A DNA stretch of 64,000 bases, from NCBI GenBank assembly GCA_035255045.1, contig DATFAA010000139.1:71241-135240 (forward strand), written 5' to 3'. Both the position numbers and the translations under genes were made by a program. The number at the start of each line of letters is the position of its first letter. Within the stretch, counting starts at the first letter, position 1. Below are positions 49,941 to 59,330 of this stretch, in pieces. The stretch is from JAGTRP01 sp035255045. GTDB lineage: Bacteria; Pseudomonadota; Gammaproteobacteria; Burkholderiales; Rhodocyclaceae. The notes under the pieces were generated by a model, which ran no database searches, was not told the DNA's origin, and worked only from the letters and a program-made list of their open reading frames with translations.

Positions 49941-51248
49941 ATGCTAAGAAAACAGGGGAGAGGATTCACCGTTCGCAGCGCCGGCATCGTCGGCGCCCTG
50001 GCGATGGTCTACGGCGGCATGGCGCAGGGCGCCAGCCTGAGCGCCGACCAGGAAAACGAACTGCGCACCCAGATCATCGAGCAGACCAAGCGCCTCGAGA
50101 GCCTGCGCCAGAGGATGGCGGAAGAGGAAGCCAAGCTGGCGGAAATCCGCCAGGCCCTGGGCATCGACGTCCTGCGCGGCCTGCGGGGCGGCACCGGCAC
50201 CCCGGCTGCCGTCCAGGCCGGCAACCAGCAGCCCGTCCAGATGGCCCAGGCGGCCGGCCCGGCGGCTTCCGGCGGTTCGGGCGAGCGCCCGGCCCAGGAC
50301 ACCAAGACCGCCGCCGTCGCCCAGATCTTCGAGCAGCCCGGCATCCTGACCCCCCGGGGCAAGCTGGTGGTGGAGCCGGGCCTGCAGTACGGCTACTCCT
50401 CCAGCAACCGGGTGTCCCTGGTGGGCTACACCATCATCCCGGCCCTGCACATCGGCCTGATCGACGTGCGGGAGGTGAAGCGCAACACCTTCACCGCCAG
50501 CATCACCGGCCGCTACGGCATCACCAACCGCTTCGAGATCGAAGCCAAGCTGCCCTACGTCTACCGGTCCGATTCGGTGCTGTCCCGTCCCTGGCAGACG
50601 GGCGGTGCCAGCGACCAGCTGCTCGAGAGTTCCGGCCACGGCATCGGCGACTTCGAAGTCACCGGCCGCTACCAGCTCAACGACGGCGGCATCGACAAGC
50701 CCTACTACGTGGGCTCCCTGCGCTTCAAGAGCCGTACCGGCAAGGATCCCTTCGAGGTGGAGACCGTGGCCGGCACCAATGCGGCCCAGCAGCAGCTGCA
50801 GAAGGAACTGCCCACCGGCTCAGGCTTCTACACCCTGCAGCCCGGCCTGACCGTGCTCTACCCGACCGATCCGGCGGTGTTCTTCGGCGGCATCAACTAC
50901 CAGTACAACTTCAAGCGCTCGAACCTGTCCTTCAAGAACGACGACGGCACCACCACGCCGGTGGGCGAGATCAAGCCTGGCGACGTCATCGGCTTCAACT
51001 TCGGCATGGGCCTGTCCCTCAACGACCGCTCCTCCTTCAGCATCGGCTACGACCACGCGTCGGTGGGCCGGCTGCGGCAGAACGGTTCGGTTGCGCCCAA
51101 CTCCGTCCGCACCCAGCTCGGCACCCTGCTGATCGGCTATTCCCAGCGCATCAACCCGACCACGTCCCTCAACGTGTCCCTGGGCGCCGGCATCACCCGG
51201 GATACGCCGGACCTGACCCTGACCCTGCGTCTGCCCATGACCTTCTGA
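49941..51248 (+). CDS. Outer-membrane beta-barrel with N-terminal coiled coil, FapF-like transporter
   Basis: The 435-residue protein has a signal peptide (cut near GMAQGAS). A periplasmic coiled coil of heptads follows (about 34-72; ELRTQIIEQTKRLESLRQRM), then a Gly/Gln/Ala linker (75-125) and a barrel (about 130-435) of alternating strands ending in Phe (LTLRLPMTF), the outer-membrane insertion signal. The barrel resembles the MetA-pathway/phenol-degradation transporter family. A coiled coil plus barrel is the layout of FapF, which exports amyloid subunits in Pseudomonas. The neighbouring C39 peptidase and repeat protein support that role, but homology needs testing. GGAGG lies before the ATG. 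A terminator follows. Confidence 0.72.
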   Translation: MLRKQGRGFTVRSAGIVGALAMVYGGMAQGASLSADQENELRTQIIEQTKRLESLRQRMAEEEAKLAEIRQALGIDVLRGLRGGTGTPAAVQAGNQQPVQMAQAAGPAASGGSGERPAQDTKTAAVAQIFEQPGILTPRGKLVVEPGLQYGYSSSNRVSLVGYTIIPALHIGLIDVREVKRNTFTASITGRYGITNRFEIEAKLPYVYRSDSVLSRPWQTGGASDQLLESSGHGIGDFEVTGRYQLNDGGIDKPYYVGSLRFKSRTGKDPFEVETVAGTNAAQQQLQKELPTGSGFYTLQPGLTVLYPTDPAVFFGGINYQYNFKRSNLSFKNDDGTTTPVGEIKPGDVIGFNFGMGLSLNDRSSFSIGYDHASVGRLRQNGSVAPNSVRTQLGTLLIGYSQRINPTTSLNVSLGAGITRDTPDLTLTLRLPMTF

Positions 51249-51273
51249 TCCCCGGCGGACCGGTAGGAAAGCA

Positions 51274-51303
51274 AGAGGGCCGCAAATGCGGCCCTCTTCT
51301 TTT
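51274..51303 (+). terminator. Intrinsic terminator after the FapF-like gene
   Basis: The 10-bp stem AGAGGGCCGC/GCGGCCCTCT (51274-51283 and 51288-51297) has a tetraloop and a TCTTTT tail, 25 bases after the stop codon. It separates this gene from the convergent minus-strand genes. Confidence 0.85.
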
Positions 51304-51317
51304 GGTGCGGCTCCGGT

Positions 51318-52436
51318 TCAGCGCTGCAGGGACTGGATGACGCCATCCCGGATGGTGGATTGCAGATTCATGGAGCGCAGGATCTGGGCGCTGTTCACCG
51401 TCGCGTTGACGATGGTCATGTTGGTGATCTTCTGGTTGTCCAGGGTGTTCTGGATCACCGTTCCCGCCACGTTGGGAGTGACGTGGGCCGTAAAGCCGTT
51501 GCCGGAGCCATTCTGGATCACGGTCAGGGCGGCGCCGGCGTCGGCGGGCAGGGCTACCGGCATGGCGGTGCCGCCGCTCAGTCCCTGGATGTTCTGGACG
51601 TTGAAGACGGTGGAAGCCACCAGCTCACCGTTGATGTAGACCGCCCGCTCGATGCCGAAGCTGAGCCTGAGGTTGAGGTCGGGCATCTCGAAGCCGCCCC
51701 GGATGTTGTCCAGGGAATCGGTGTCGATGGCGGCGAGCCGCACGCCGAGAGGATCGGGCGGCAGATCGGCAACCGCCGCCGGAGCCGGGGATACAGCCGG
51801 GGCTGCAGACTCCTCCGCCATGTTGGCCGCCGACACCTGCACCACGGCCGGATAGCCGTAGACGGGAATGGCCGGCAGGGTCTCGCCGGCGCCGATGGAA
51901 TCGAGGGCGAAGCTGGACTTGAGCCCGATGTCGGGAATCCTGAACTGCTTGCGCAGTCCCCGGATGGAATCGGCCACCACTGCGGCGACCCGTTGCTCCA
52001 GGCGGTCCGGAGGGACGGTGGCAGGGGCGTCGGTGTTGGGCGGGGCCGCGGCTGCTGCTGCTTCCCAGGCCACCACCGGCACCACCGGCAGGGCCTCGGG
52101 GATCTCGATGGGGGAGGGCAGGGATTCGGCCACCGCCAGGGTTGATGGAGGACTGGTACAGCCGCGGCCGACCGGGGAGTCGTCCAGGGGCCAGTCGGCC
52201 AGGGCCAGCAGCTCGGGCGCCGGCTCGATGAAGGCGGCGCCGTCACCTGGGCATTGGCCGGGGCCGGCCTCCGCCTGGAGGAGGGGCGCGGATTCTTCCC
52301 GGGGCGCTTCGGCGGCCGGGTTTCCGGCTCCGTCGGCCAGGACTGCCAGGGGCGCTTCGGCGCCCGCGACCAGCAGACAGGATAGGCCCACCTTGCAGAG
52401 CAGGCGGCTTGGCGATCTTCGATGCCGGGTATGCAT
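51318..52436 (-). CDS. Secreted protein of the Fap-like locus (FapE-like candidate)
   Basis: The 372-residue protein starts at the ATG at 52436, chosen because GAGGAAG lies 9 bases upstream and a signal peptide (RLLCKVGLSCLLVAGAEAPL) follows; a longer frame to 52526 lacks these. The first 200 residues are Pro/Ala-rich with two partly repeated segments: VAAVVADSIRGLRKQFRIPD and RLAAIDTDSLDNIRGGFEMP. The conserved-looking C-terminus is NVAGTVIQNTLDNQKITNMT and then TVNSAQILRSMNLQSTIRDG. FapE in Pseudomonas is a similar-size secreted partner, but the equivalence is my inference. It lies 13 bases after the C39 peptidase gene, in the same operon. Confidence 0.65.
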   Translation of the reverse strand: MHTRHRRSPSRLLCKVGLSCLLVAGAEAPLAVLADGAGNPAAEAPREESAPLLQAEAGPGQCPGDGAAFIEPAPELLALADWPLDDSPVGRGCTSPPSTLAVAESLPSPIEIPEALPVVPVVAWEAAAAAAPPNTDAPATVPPDRLEQRVAAVVADSIRGLRKQFRIPDIGLKSSFALDSIGAGETLPAIPVYGYPAVVQVSAANMAEESAAPAVSPAPAAVADLPPDPLGVRLAAIDTDSLDNIRGGFEMPDLNLRLSFGIERAVYINGELVASTVFNVQNIQGLSGGTAMPVALPADAGAALTVIQNGSGNGFTAHVTPNVAGTVIQNTLDNQKITNMTIVNATVNSAQILRSMNLQSTIRDGVIQSLQR

Positions 52437-52449
52437 TTGTGTGTCTTCC

Positions 52450-53166
52450 TCAAAAATCGGAGGGGCCGCGCTTGGGCAACGCCAGATCCGTGGTGCCGCG
52501 ATAGACGCCGTCGCTGATGGGGGCACGGGGGACCCAGCGCCAGTCGCCGTCGCTGTCGAATTTGGCCAGTTCCTTCTTGTTGCGGATCACGAAGAGGATG
52601 CGGTTGACCCACATGTCCTGGAACTGGGGATAGGGCACGGCGCGGGTGCCGGCCGACGGATCGCCGACCAGGACGCGCCCCTGGCGCAGGCCCTTGATGA
52701 CGACGAAATGGTGGTAGCCATGCTCCTTGACCAGGGCGATGGCCGGAATTCTCGCCGCGGCGAGCTGTTCCACGTCCGCCACGAAGCCGTCGGCGTGGAA
52801 GCCGCGGGCTTCCAGATAGGTCTTGATGTCCAGCAGCGAGAAGCCTTCCTTCTTGATCTTGGCCTTGTCGCCGCGCTCGTACATTTCCCGGAAGATTTCC
52901 TGTTCGCTGGTGGGATAGTTGTAGTGGTAGGTGAGCAGGGTGGCGAGGGCCGCCGACCCACAGCTGAAGTCGTACTGCTGCCGGATGGTGCTGCGGAAGC
53001 GCAGGTCCTTCATGCTCATGACCGGGACCGCGAAGGCCCCGCCCGATTCGACCGGCAGGGCGATGGTGCTGCCGGGGCCGGCGAGGGCGGTGCCGGCAGG
53101 AGCCGCTAGGACGCCCGCCAGCACCGGGAACAGGCGAAAAAACCGCGTGATCCGGTGAAACATCAT
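52450..53166 (-). CDS. Secreted C39-family cysteine peptidase, FapD-like
   Basis: The 238-residue protein has a signal peptide (cut near TALAG) and one papain-like C39 domain (about 60-195). The catalytic Cys and oxyanion Gln lie in RQQYDFSCGSAALATLLTYH, the His in EHGYHHFVVIKG and the Asp in VLVGDPSAGTRA. No transporter domains are attached, unlike bacteriocin-processing C39 ABC exporters. A stand-alone periplasmic C39 protease beside amyloid-like secreted proteins is the FapD pattern. It overlaps the small secreted-protein gene by 4 bases, so it is translationally coupled. It would cut or license the secreted subunits. Confidence 0.85.
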   Translation of the reverse strand: MMFHRITRFFRLFPVLAGVLAAPAGTALAGPGSTIALPVESGGAFAVPVMSMKDLRFRSTIRQQYDFSCGSAALATLLTYHYNYPTSEQEIFREMYERGDKAKIKKEGFSLLDIKTYLEARGFHADGFVADVEQLAAARIPAIALVKEHGYHHFVVIKGLRQGRVLVGDPSAGTRAVPYPQFQDMWVNRILFVIRNKKELAKFDSDGDWRWVPRAPISDGVYRGTTDLALPKRGPSDF

Positions 53167-53546
53167 TGAACCTGCAGATTGACGATGACGGGAGCCTGGA
53201 TCAGCACGTTGTTGCCGCTGTTCTGTACCACCGTCGAAATGCCGTTGGCGCCGGCGAAGGATCCTTCCGTGATGAGATTGCTGCCGGTCACCAGGTTGCT
53301 CGCCCGGTTCCCGTAGACAGCGCCGTCGGTGTTGTTGGTGTTCTCCACCACCACGTCGGTACCGCCGCGGTAGCGGTCAAGGGACACGGCATTGAGGGTG
53401 CCGCCGCCGAAGTTGACGAGGCCGGGGCTATCCGGCTCCGGGGTTCCCGGGGGCAGGATCTCGGCACCGGATCGCAGAGGCCAGGTGAGCAGGCTCGCGA
53501 CAAGCGTGCAGGTCATGAGCAAACGAGAATTGGATACTGCAGTCAC
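53163..53546 (-). CDS. Small secreted protein of the Fap-like locus (minor subunit candidate)
   Basis: The 127-residue protein starts at a GTG at 53546, with GGGAGA six bases upstream, and has a signal peptide (cut near LRSGA). The mature part is Asn/Gly/Val-rich without Cys: NAVSLDRYRGGTDVVVENTN, NLVTGSNLITEGSFAGANG. Its C-terminus NGISTVVQNSGNNVLIQAPV, ending in VNLQVQ, matches the C-terminal pattern of the giant repeat protein next to it. A nucleator or minor fibre subunit (FapB-like role) is a reasonable hypothesis. It is followed, with a 4-base overlap, by the C39 peptidase gene. Confidence 0.7.
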   Translation of the reverse strand: MTAVSNSRLLMTCTLVASLLTWPLRSGAEILPPGTPEPDSPGLVNFGGGTLNAVSLDRYRGGTDVVVENTNNTDGAVYGNRASNLVTGSNLITEGSFAGANGISTVVQNSGNNVLIQAPVIVNLQVQ

Positions 53547-53569
53547 ATCGTTCTCCCATGTAGATCGTG

Positions 53570-53601
53570 AAAAAGCCCGGAGGCCGTGAAGCCCCCGGGC
53601 T
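53570..53601 (-). terminator. Terminator between the giant repeat-protein gene and the small secreted-protein gene
   Basis: On the minus strand an about 10-bp stem with one bulge (53574-53584 with 53591-53601) is followed by TTTTT (53574-53570). It lies 8 bases after the stop of the repeat-protein gene. It should end most transcripts from the sigma-54 promoter, so that the downstream genes are made at a lower level. Confidence 0.75.
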
Positions 53602-53609
53602 GATGCTGC

Positions 53610-56600
53610 TTACTGGCTGACGCGCAGGTTGGCCTGCACGTTGTTCACCTGCTGGACCAGGGAGCTGACACCGCTCTGCTGGATGGCAGTGGTGATACCG
53701 GCTGCACCGGCGGCGACGTTCGTCATGTGGTTGGACATGTCGAACACACCGGCGCTGATGGTGGCCGTGCCACCGGCACCGCCAGCCCCGCCAGCCGCGC
53801 CGTTGCCGGCCCCGGCGATGGAGTCGCCGCCGTTGCCGCCAGCCGCGCCGGCCGCACCGTTGCCGTCACCGGCAGTGGAGCTGCCGCCATTGCCGCCGCC
53901 GGCGCCGGCTGCGCCGTTGCCACCCTGGGTGCTACCGGCAGTGGCTTGGCCGCTGTAGGAGGTGGCAGCAGCCTTGGACTTGCTGTCGCCAGTCCCGGCG
54001 GTGCCGCCGGCCCCACCGGCCCCACCGGAGCTGGTGGCTACGCCAGCCCCGCCGTTGCCGGCGTTGTTGGAGGCCGCACCACCGGAGCCACCGGACCCGC
54101 CGGTGCTGGTGCCGGGACCAGAAGCGCCACCGGCTCCCGCCGTGTTGGTCGCTGCGCCGCTGCCGCCGCTCGCACCGCCGGTGCTGGTGGCAGTACCGCC
54201 GGCACCGCCAGCGCCGGCCGTGTTGGTGGCCGGACCGGCAGCCGCGCCGGAACCCGCGTTCTGGGTGTTGGTGCCACCGGCACCGCCAGAGCCGCCTTGA
54301 GCGGTGGCCGGGCCGCCAGCGCCGCTGCCGCCAGCTGTCTGCGAAGCCGTGCCGCCGGCACCGCCGGCGCCGCCGGCAGAGGAGGCCGGGCCGGCAGTGC
54401 TGCCGCCAGCGGTCTGGGTGGCCGGGCCGGCTGCGCCGCCGGTACCCGCGGTTTGGCTGGAAGGACCACCGGCACCGCCAGCGCCGCCAGCCTGGTTGGC
54501 AGGACCAGCCGCGCCGCTGCCGCCGGCAGTCTGGGTGTTGGTGCCACCGGCACCGCCAGCGCCAGCCGTGTTGGTGGCCGGGCCAGCCGCGCCGCCGGTA
54601 CCGCCGGAAGCGGTATTGGTGCCGCCAGCGCCGCCAGTGCCGCCAGTCTGGGTGGCAGGGCCGTTGGAGCCGCTATCCCCGGCATACTGCTTGGCCGGGC
54701 CCGCACCGCCGGCTGCGCCGCCAGCAGCAGTGTTGGCGCCGCCAGCGCCGCCGGCGCCGCCGGTCTGGGTGGCAGGCCCATTCAGGCCGCTGCTGCCGCC
54801 GCCGGCACTGGCCGGGCCAGCCGCGCCGCCGCCGCCCGCCGAGGCGGTGTTGGAACCCGCTGCGCCACCGGCGCCACCGGCCTGGGTGGCCGGACCGGCA
54901 TTGGAACCGCCAGCGGTGTTGGAGGCCGGGCCAGCGCCGCCGCCGGTACCGGCAGTGGCGTTGTTGTCGCCGCTGGCACCGCCGGCGCCAGCCGTGTTGG
55001 TGGCCGAGCCGCCGCCGAGGTTGACCGCACCGACGCCGACGCCGACGCCAGGCCCGGTACCCGCACCGGCAGGACCGCCGGCGCCGGCGCCATTCGGGCC
55101 AGCAGCGCTGGCGCCACCGGCGCCGCCGGTGTTGGCGGCAGTACCGTTGGTGCCGCCGGTGCCGGTGGCATTGGAAGCGGTGCCGTTGCCGCCGCCCAGT
55201 CCGCCGGTGTTGGTGGCCGGGCCATTGGCGCCGCCGACGCCGCCGGCATTGGCAGCAGTGCCGCCAGCGCCGCCGGCGCCGGAGGCATTGGCAGCAGTGC
55301 CGTTGCCGCCGCCAGCGCCGGAAGTGTTAGCGGAGGGGCCGGTCGTGCCGCCGGTGCCGCCCGCCTGGGTGATGGTGCCATTGGTGCCGCCGGCGCCCGA
55401 GGCGTTGGCAGCCGTTCCGTTGCCGCCGCCGGCTCCGGAGGTGTTGGTGGCCGGACCGGCCTGGCCGCCGATGCCGCCCAGGTTTGCCGCAGCGCCCGCA
55501 GCACCGCCGGCACCGGCAGCGCCGGTGGCGGTGCCGTTGGCGCCGCCCGCGCCGGTGGTGTTGCCGGCCGTGCCGTTGGAGCCGCCGATGCCGCCGGCGC
55601 TGGCGGAAGTGCCATTGGCGCCGCCGGCGCCGCCGGTGTTGGCAGCCGTGCCGTTAACGCCGCCGGTACCGGTGGTGTTGGTGGCCGCGCCACCCGCGCC
55701 GCCCGCACCGGCTGTGTCGGTGGCGGCGCCATTGGTGCCGCCGGTTCCGGAAGTGCTGGCAGCAGGACCGCCAGCGCCGCCGGCGCCGGAAGTGTTGGCA
55801 GCAGTGCCGTTGGAGCCGCCGAAGCCGCCTACGGTGGCAGCTGCGCCGGCTGTTCCGCCAGCACCGGCAGTTTCGGTGGTCGGGCCGGCCGCGCCGCCGG
55901 CGCCGGTGGCGCTGGTGGCTGTGCCGTTGGAGCCGCCGAAGCCGGCAGCGCTGGTCCCGGCGCCGCCGGCGCCGCCAGCCGCACCGGCGGAGGTCGCACC
56001 GGTGGCGCTGCCGCCGTTGCTGCCGCTACTGGTCGCTGCGCCACCGGCCCCGCCGAATCCGGCGGTGGTGGCGGAGGTGTTGCTCGCCGGACCGGAGGTG
56101 GCGGTCGTCGGGCCTGCAGCGCCGGAAGTGGCGTCCGCATTGCCGCTGCCGCCGCCGAAGCCGCCAGCCCCGCCAGCCCCGCCGGCGCCGCCGGCGCCCG
56201 CAACGCCGCCTACGCCAGCCCCGCCGGACCCGCCAGCACCGCCGGCCCCGCCAGGCCCTGCGATGCCACCGAGGCCAGCGCCGCCGGCACCACCCGCCGC
56301 TCCATTGGACAGGCCGGTGCCGGTGGCGGTGTTACCGAGGGTAACGGTGCTGCCGCCGACGCTACCGGTCATGTTTACGGTAGCGCTGGTGATGTTGCTG
56401 GTGGTGGTGGTGTCGGTATACGTCTTGGTCAGAGAGGAAGTAGCGGTGCCAGCGTTGTTGGCCGCCGCCCCGAATCTGTCGGCTGCCGAGCCGCTCTGAT
56501 CCCGATTGTCTTCCGTCTGGGTCTGAGTGACGGTGGAGTCGGTGTTGTCAGAGTTGATTGTCGGTTGGGCGAATGCCGGGGCAGCGCCAAAGGCCATCGC

Positions 56601-56630
56601 AATGGCGGCTGCCACTAGTGTTTTCTTCAT
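53610..56630 (-). CDS. Giant secreted Gly/Ala-rich 13-residue-repeat protein (amyloid- or fibre-like)
   Basis: The 1006-residue protein has a signal peptide (KKTLVAAAIAMAFGAAPAFA). A Thr/Gln/Asp-rich N-terminal segment (about 21-110) is followed by a Gly/Ala tract and then about 55 imperfect tandem repeats of 13 residues (about 160-890). The consensus is x-[AST]-G-x-G-G-x-x-G-[TP]-x-x-[NQ]; for example TSGAGGGNGTAAN and TAGAGGAGGTNTQ. Charged residues and Cys are almost absent from the repeats. A fixed Asn/Gln per repeat would give a ladder in a beta-solenoid or polyglycine bundle. The C-terminus, GITTAIQQSGVSSLVQQVNN plus VQANLRVSQ, is shared with the small neighbour. AGGAGG lies 8 bases before the ATG. 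It is analogous to FapC in context, not demonstrably homologous. Confidence 0.85.
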   Translation of the reverse strand: MKKTLVAAAIAMAFGAAPAFAQPTINSDNTDSTVTQTQTEDNRDQSGSAADRFGAAANNAGTATSSLTKTYTDTTTTSNITSATVNMTGSVGGSTVTLGNTATGTGLSNGAAGGAGGAGLGGIAGPGGAGGAGGSGGAGVGGVAGAGGAGGAGGAGGFGGGSGNADATSGAAGPTTATSGPASNTSATTAGFGGAGGAATSSGSNGGSATGATSAGAAGGAGGAGTSAAGFGGSNGTATSATGAGGAAGPTTETAGAGGTAGAAATVGGFGGSNGTAANTSGAGGAGGPAASTSGTGGTNGAATDTAGAGGAGGAATNTTGTGGVNGTAANTGGAGGANGTSASAGGIGGSNGTAGNTTGAGGANGTATGAAGAGGAAGAAANLGGIGGQAGPATNTSGAGGGNGTAANASGAGGTNGTITQAGGTGGTTGPSANTSGAGGGNGTAANASGAGGAGGTAANAGGVGGANGPATNTGGLGGGNGTASNATGTGGTNGTAANTGGAGGASAAGPNGAGAGGPAGAGTGPGVGVGVGAVNLGGGSATNTAGAGGASGDNNATAGTGGGAGPASNTAGGSNAGPATQAGGAGGAAGSNTASAGGGGAAGPASAGGGSSGLNGPATQTGGAGGAGGANTAAGGAAGGAGPAKQYAGDSGSNGPATQTGGTGGAGGTNTASGGTGGAAGPATNTAGAGGAGGTNTQTAGGSGAAGPANQAGGAGGAGGPSSQTAGTGGAAGPATQTAGGSTAGPASSAGGAGGAGGTASQTAGGSGAGGPATAQGGSGGAGGTNTQNAGSGAAAGPATNTAGAGGAGGTATSTGGASGGSGAATNTAGAGGASGPGTSTGGSGGSGGAASNNAGNGGAGVATSSGGAGGAGGTAGTGDSKSKAAATSYSGQATAGSTQGGNGAAGAGGGNGGSSTAGDGNGAAGAAGGNGGDSIAGAGNGAAGGAGGAGGTATISAGVFDMSNHMTNVAAGAAGITTAIQQSGVSSLVQQVNNVQANLRVSQ
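53650..56300 (-). repeat. 39-bp tandem coding repeats
   Basis: The coding sequence of the giant protein is a long run of degenerate 39-bp units, the DNA counterpart of the 13-residue repeats. Copies vary at third positions and at codons 7, 8 and 11, so they are not recent perfect duplications. They leave all six frames nearly free of stops, which produces long false frames on the plus strand. Copy number could change by recombination. Confidence 0.8.
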
Positions 56631-57108
56631 TTAAGGATCCTCCTAAGTCAGGCGCTGCACGATGCGGCGCCTTGCGAGGCCTCCAACAGCAACGGCTATG
56701 CCAGTGCCTGGACGAATGCATAACCGATTGTTTTTTCGACCATTGTTGTTTGCCTGAAGACCGCGTGGAGGAGCCTGCCGGCGGGAAGGTGTAAATGGGA
56801 TGAAACACTTGGAGGCTGGCGGAATATGGTTGCGGCATGGTCACCGCAGCCACCGCCTATGCGTAGCGGGGGAAGCCGGCCTTTTGGTGCCGTTGCGGGG
56901 GCTGTAAAGAAATTGAACTGTCCTGTAGGCGGCCCGCCGGCCATCTATTCCAATGGGGTAATTACCTCCGCTCCGGGACGGGGCAGCCGGCGTCTGGAGG
57001 GCATTCCAGCGGCCCATGTAGGTGTAGCGGGTATTCAGCACCGCCCTGGCAGAGGCTACATTTCGGGCACGTCTTCATGCCACCCACGGCTTGCCCAGGA
57101 AACGGCTA
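56631..57108. other. Control region between the repeat-protein gene and its sigma-54 regulator (478 bases)
   Basis: No gene is supported here. The region has lower GC content than the neighbours. It holds a sigma-54 promoter on the minus strand (56688-56703) and a perfect 10-base palindrome GGTAATTACC (56957-56966). That palindrome lies about 280 bases upstream of the predicted start site, a usual distance for an activator site. The promoter of the regulator gene on the plus strand must also lie here, but I see no clear -35/-10 pair. Confidence 0.6.
56688..56703 (-). promoter_or_regulatory. Sigma-54 (RpoN) promoter of the giant repeat-protein gene
   Basis: On the minus strand the site reads TGGCATAGCCGTTGCT, against the consensus TGGCAC-R-N4-TTGCW. 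The GG and GC dinucleotides are spaced by exactly 10 bases. Transcription should start near 56677, giving a 47-base leader with AGGAGG at 56639-56644. The adjacent divergent gene encodes a sigma-54 activator, which makes the assignment much stronger. Confidence 0.82.
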
Positions 57109-58440
<1,332 letters not shown>

Positions 58441-58464
58441 GGCCGGGGCTTCCCCCAGGGGGGT

Positions 58465-59139
58465 TCAGTCGCCGAAGGAGCGCAGCCCGTCCACGTCGAG
58501 GACGGTGATGCCGCCGTATTCGATGCGCAGGAGCCCGGCCTCCTCCAGCGCCTTGAGGGCCTGGTTGGCGCGCTGGCGGGAGACACCCGCCAGGTAGCCG
58601 AGCTCTTCCTGGGAAATCTGCAGCTGCCGGTCGGTGCCCGGGTAGAGCACCGGATTGAAGAGCCCGGCCAGGCAGCGGGCGATGCGGGCATTGGTGTCCA
58701 GCAGGCGCTCGTGCTCGACCATGCCGATGAACTGGCCCAGGCGCTCGTTGAGGTGGTGGAGCAGGAAGCGGTTGAAGGGGATGCTGTTGTCCAGGAGCCA
58801 CTGGAAGGTGGTCCGGTTCATGTAGGCGATGCGGGAATCCCGCAGGGCGATCACGTCGTAGCGGCGCGGCTCCCGCTTCAGCATGGAGCCTTCCCCCAGC
58901 CAGCCCCCCGGCGGCACGCCGGTGAAGGTGACGGTCTTGCCGGTGACCCAGTGGCTGGCAATTTTCACCAGGCCGTCCACGATGCCGATCCAGTGATCGG
59001 CCGGGTCGCCTTTAAGGCACACGTAAGCTCCCGCCGGAACAATGCGTTCAGAAGTGCCGGCCAATGCCTTCGCCATGGCTTCCTCTGACAGGGCTTGTCC
59101 CCACTGGCTGGTGCGCAGCAACTCCGCCGTGTCTTTCAA
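58465..59139 (-). CDS. Crp/Fnr-family transcriptional regulator
   Basis: The 224-residue protein has a cyclic-nucleotide-binding-like beta-roll (about 25-130; GIVDGLVKIASHWVTGKTVT and FTGVPPGGWLGEGSMLKREP), a dimerisation helix and a C-terminal helix-turn-helix (about 165-215; ISQEELGYLAGVSRQRANQA). No Fnr-type N-terminal Cys cluster is present, so oxygen sensing through Fe-S is unlikely. It is divergent from the acyl-CoA ligase/Liv operon, with a perfect dyad between them, and probably regulates it and itself. Confidence 0.92.
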   Translation of the reverse strand: MKDTAELLRTSQWGQALSEEAMAKALAGTSERIVPAGAYVCLKGDPADHWIGIVDGLVKIASHWVTGKTVTFTGVPPGGWLGEGSMLKREPRRYDVIALRDSRIAYMNRTTFQWLLDNSIPFNRFLLHHLNERLGQFIGMVEHERLLDTNARIARCLAGLFNPVLYPGTDRQLQISQEELGYLAGVSRQRANQALKALEEAGLLRIEYGGITVLDVDGLRSFGD

Positions 59140-59151
59140 TTTATTTGCCCG

Positions 59152-59171
59152 ATTGTCTAGCAGGCGACAAT
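59152..59171. promoter_or_regulatory. Candidate Crp-type operator between the regulator and ligase genes
   Basis: ATTGTC (59152-59157) and GACAAT (59166-59171) form a perfect 6-bp inverted repeat with an 8-base spacer, 13 bases upstream of the Crp-type gene start. Size and symmetry fit a dimeric Crp/Fnr regulator site. The assignment is positional only. Confidence 0.5.
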
Positions 59172-59330
59172 TATAAGCTGCGGAGCTGAATACACTGAGT
59201 CAAGCGAGTTGGCCGGTCCGGTGCGCAGCAGGCTTTACCGCTCGCCGGACAACGGACAGAATGTTCGAAAACAACCCACGATTCCGGTGGCCTATCCGGC
59301 CAGCCGGCATACGGCAGGGAGGAGACAAGA

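Noticed and set aside
53650..56300. CRISPR-like or minisatellite array
   Set aside because: The 39-bp units are contiguous without spacers and are in frame through a signal-peptide protein, so they are coding repeats.
53727..56618. Long plus-strand open frames opposite the giant repeat gene (up to 963 codons)
   Set aside because: They are shadows of the 39-bp periodic GC-rich repeats, which lack stops in every frame. They have no ribosome-binding site or coherent protein pattern. The minus-strand frame has a signal peptide, ribosome-binding site and promoter.
56817..56833. Second sigma-54-like site on the plus strand (TGGC...TTGC) before the regulator gene
   Set aside because: The distance between GG and GC is 12 bases instead of 10, which is not functional for sigma-54.
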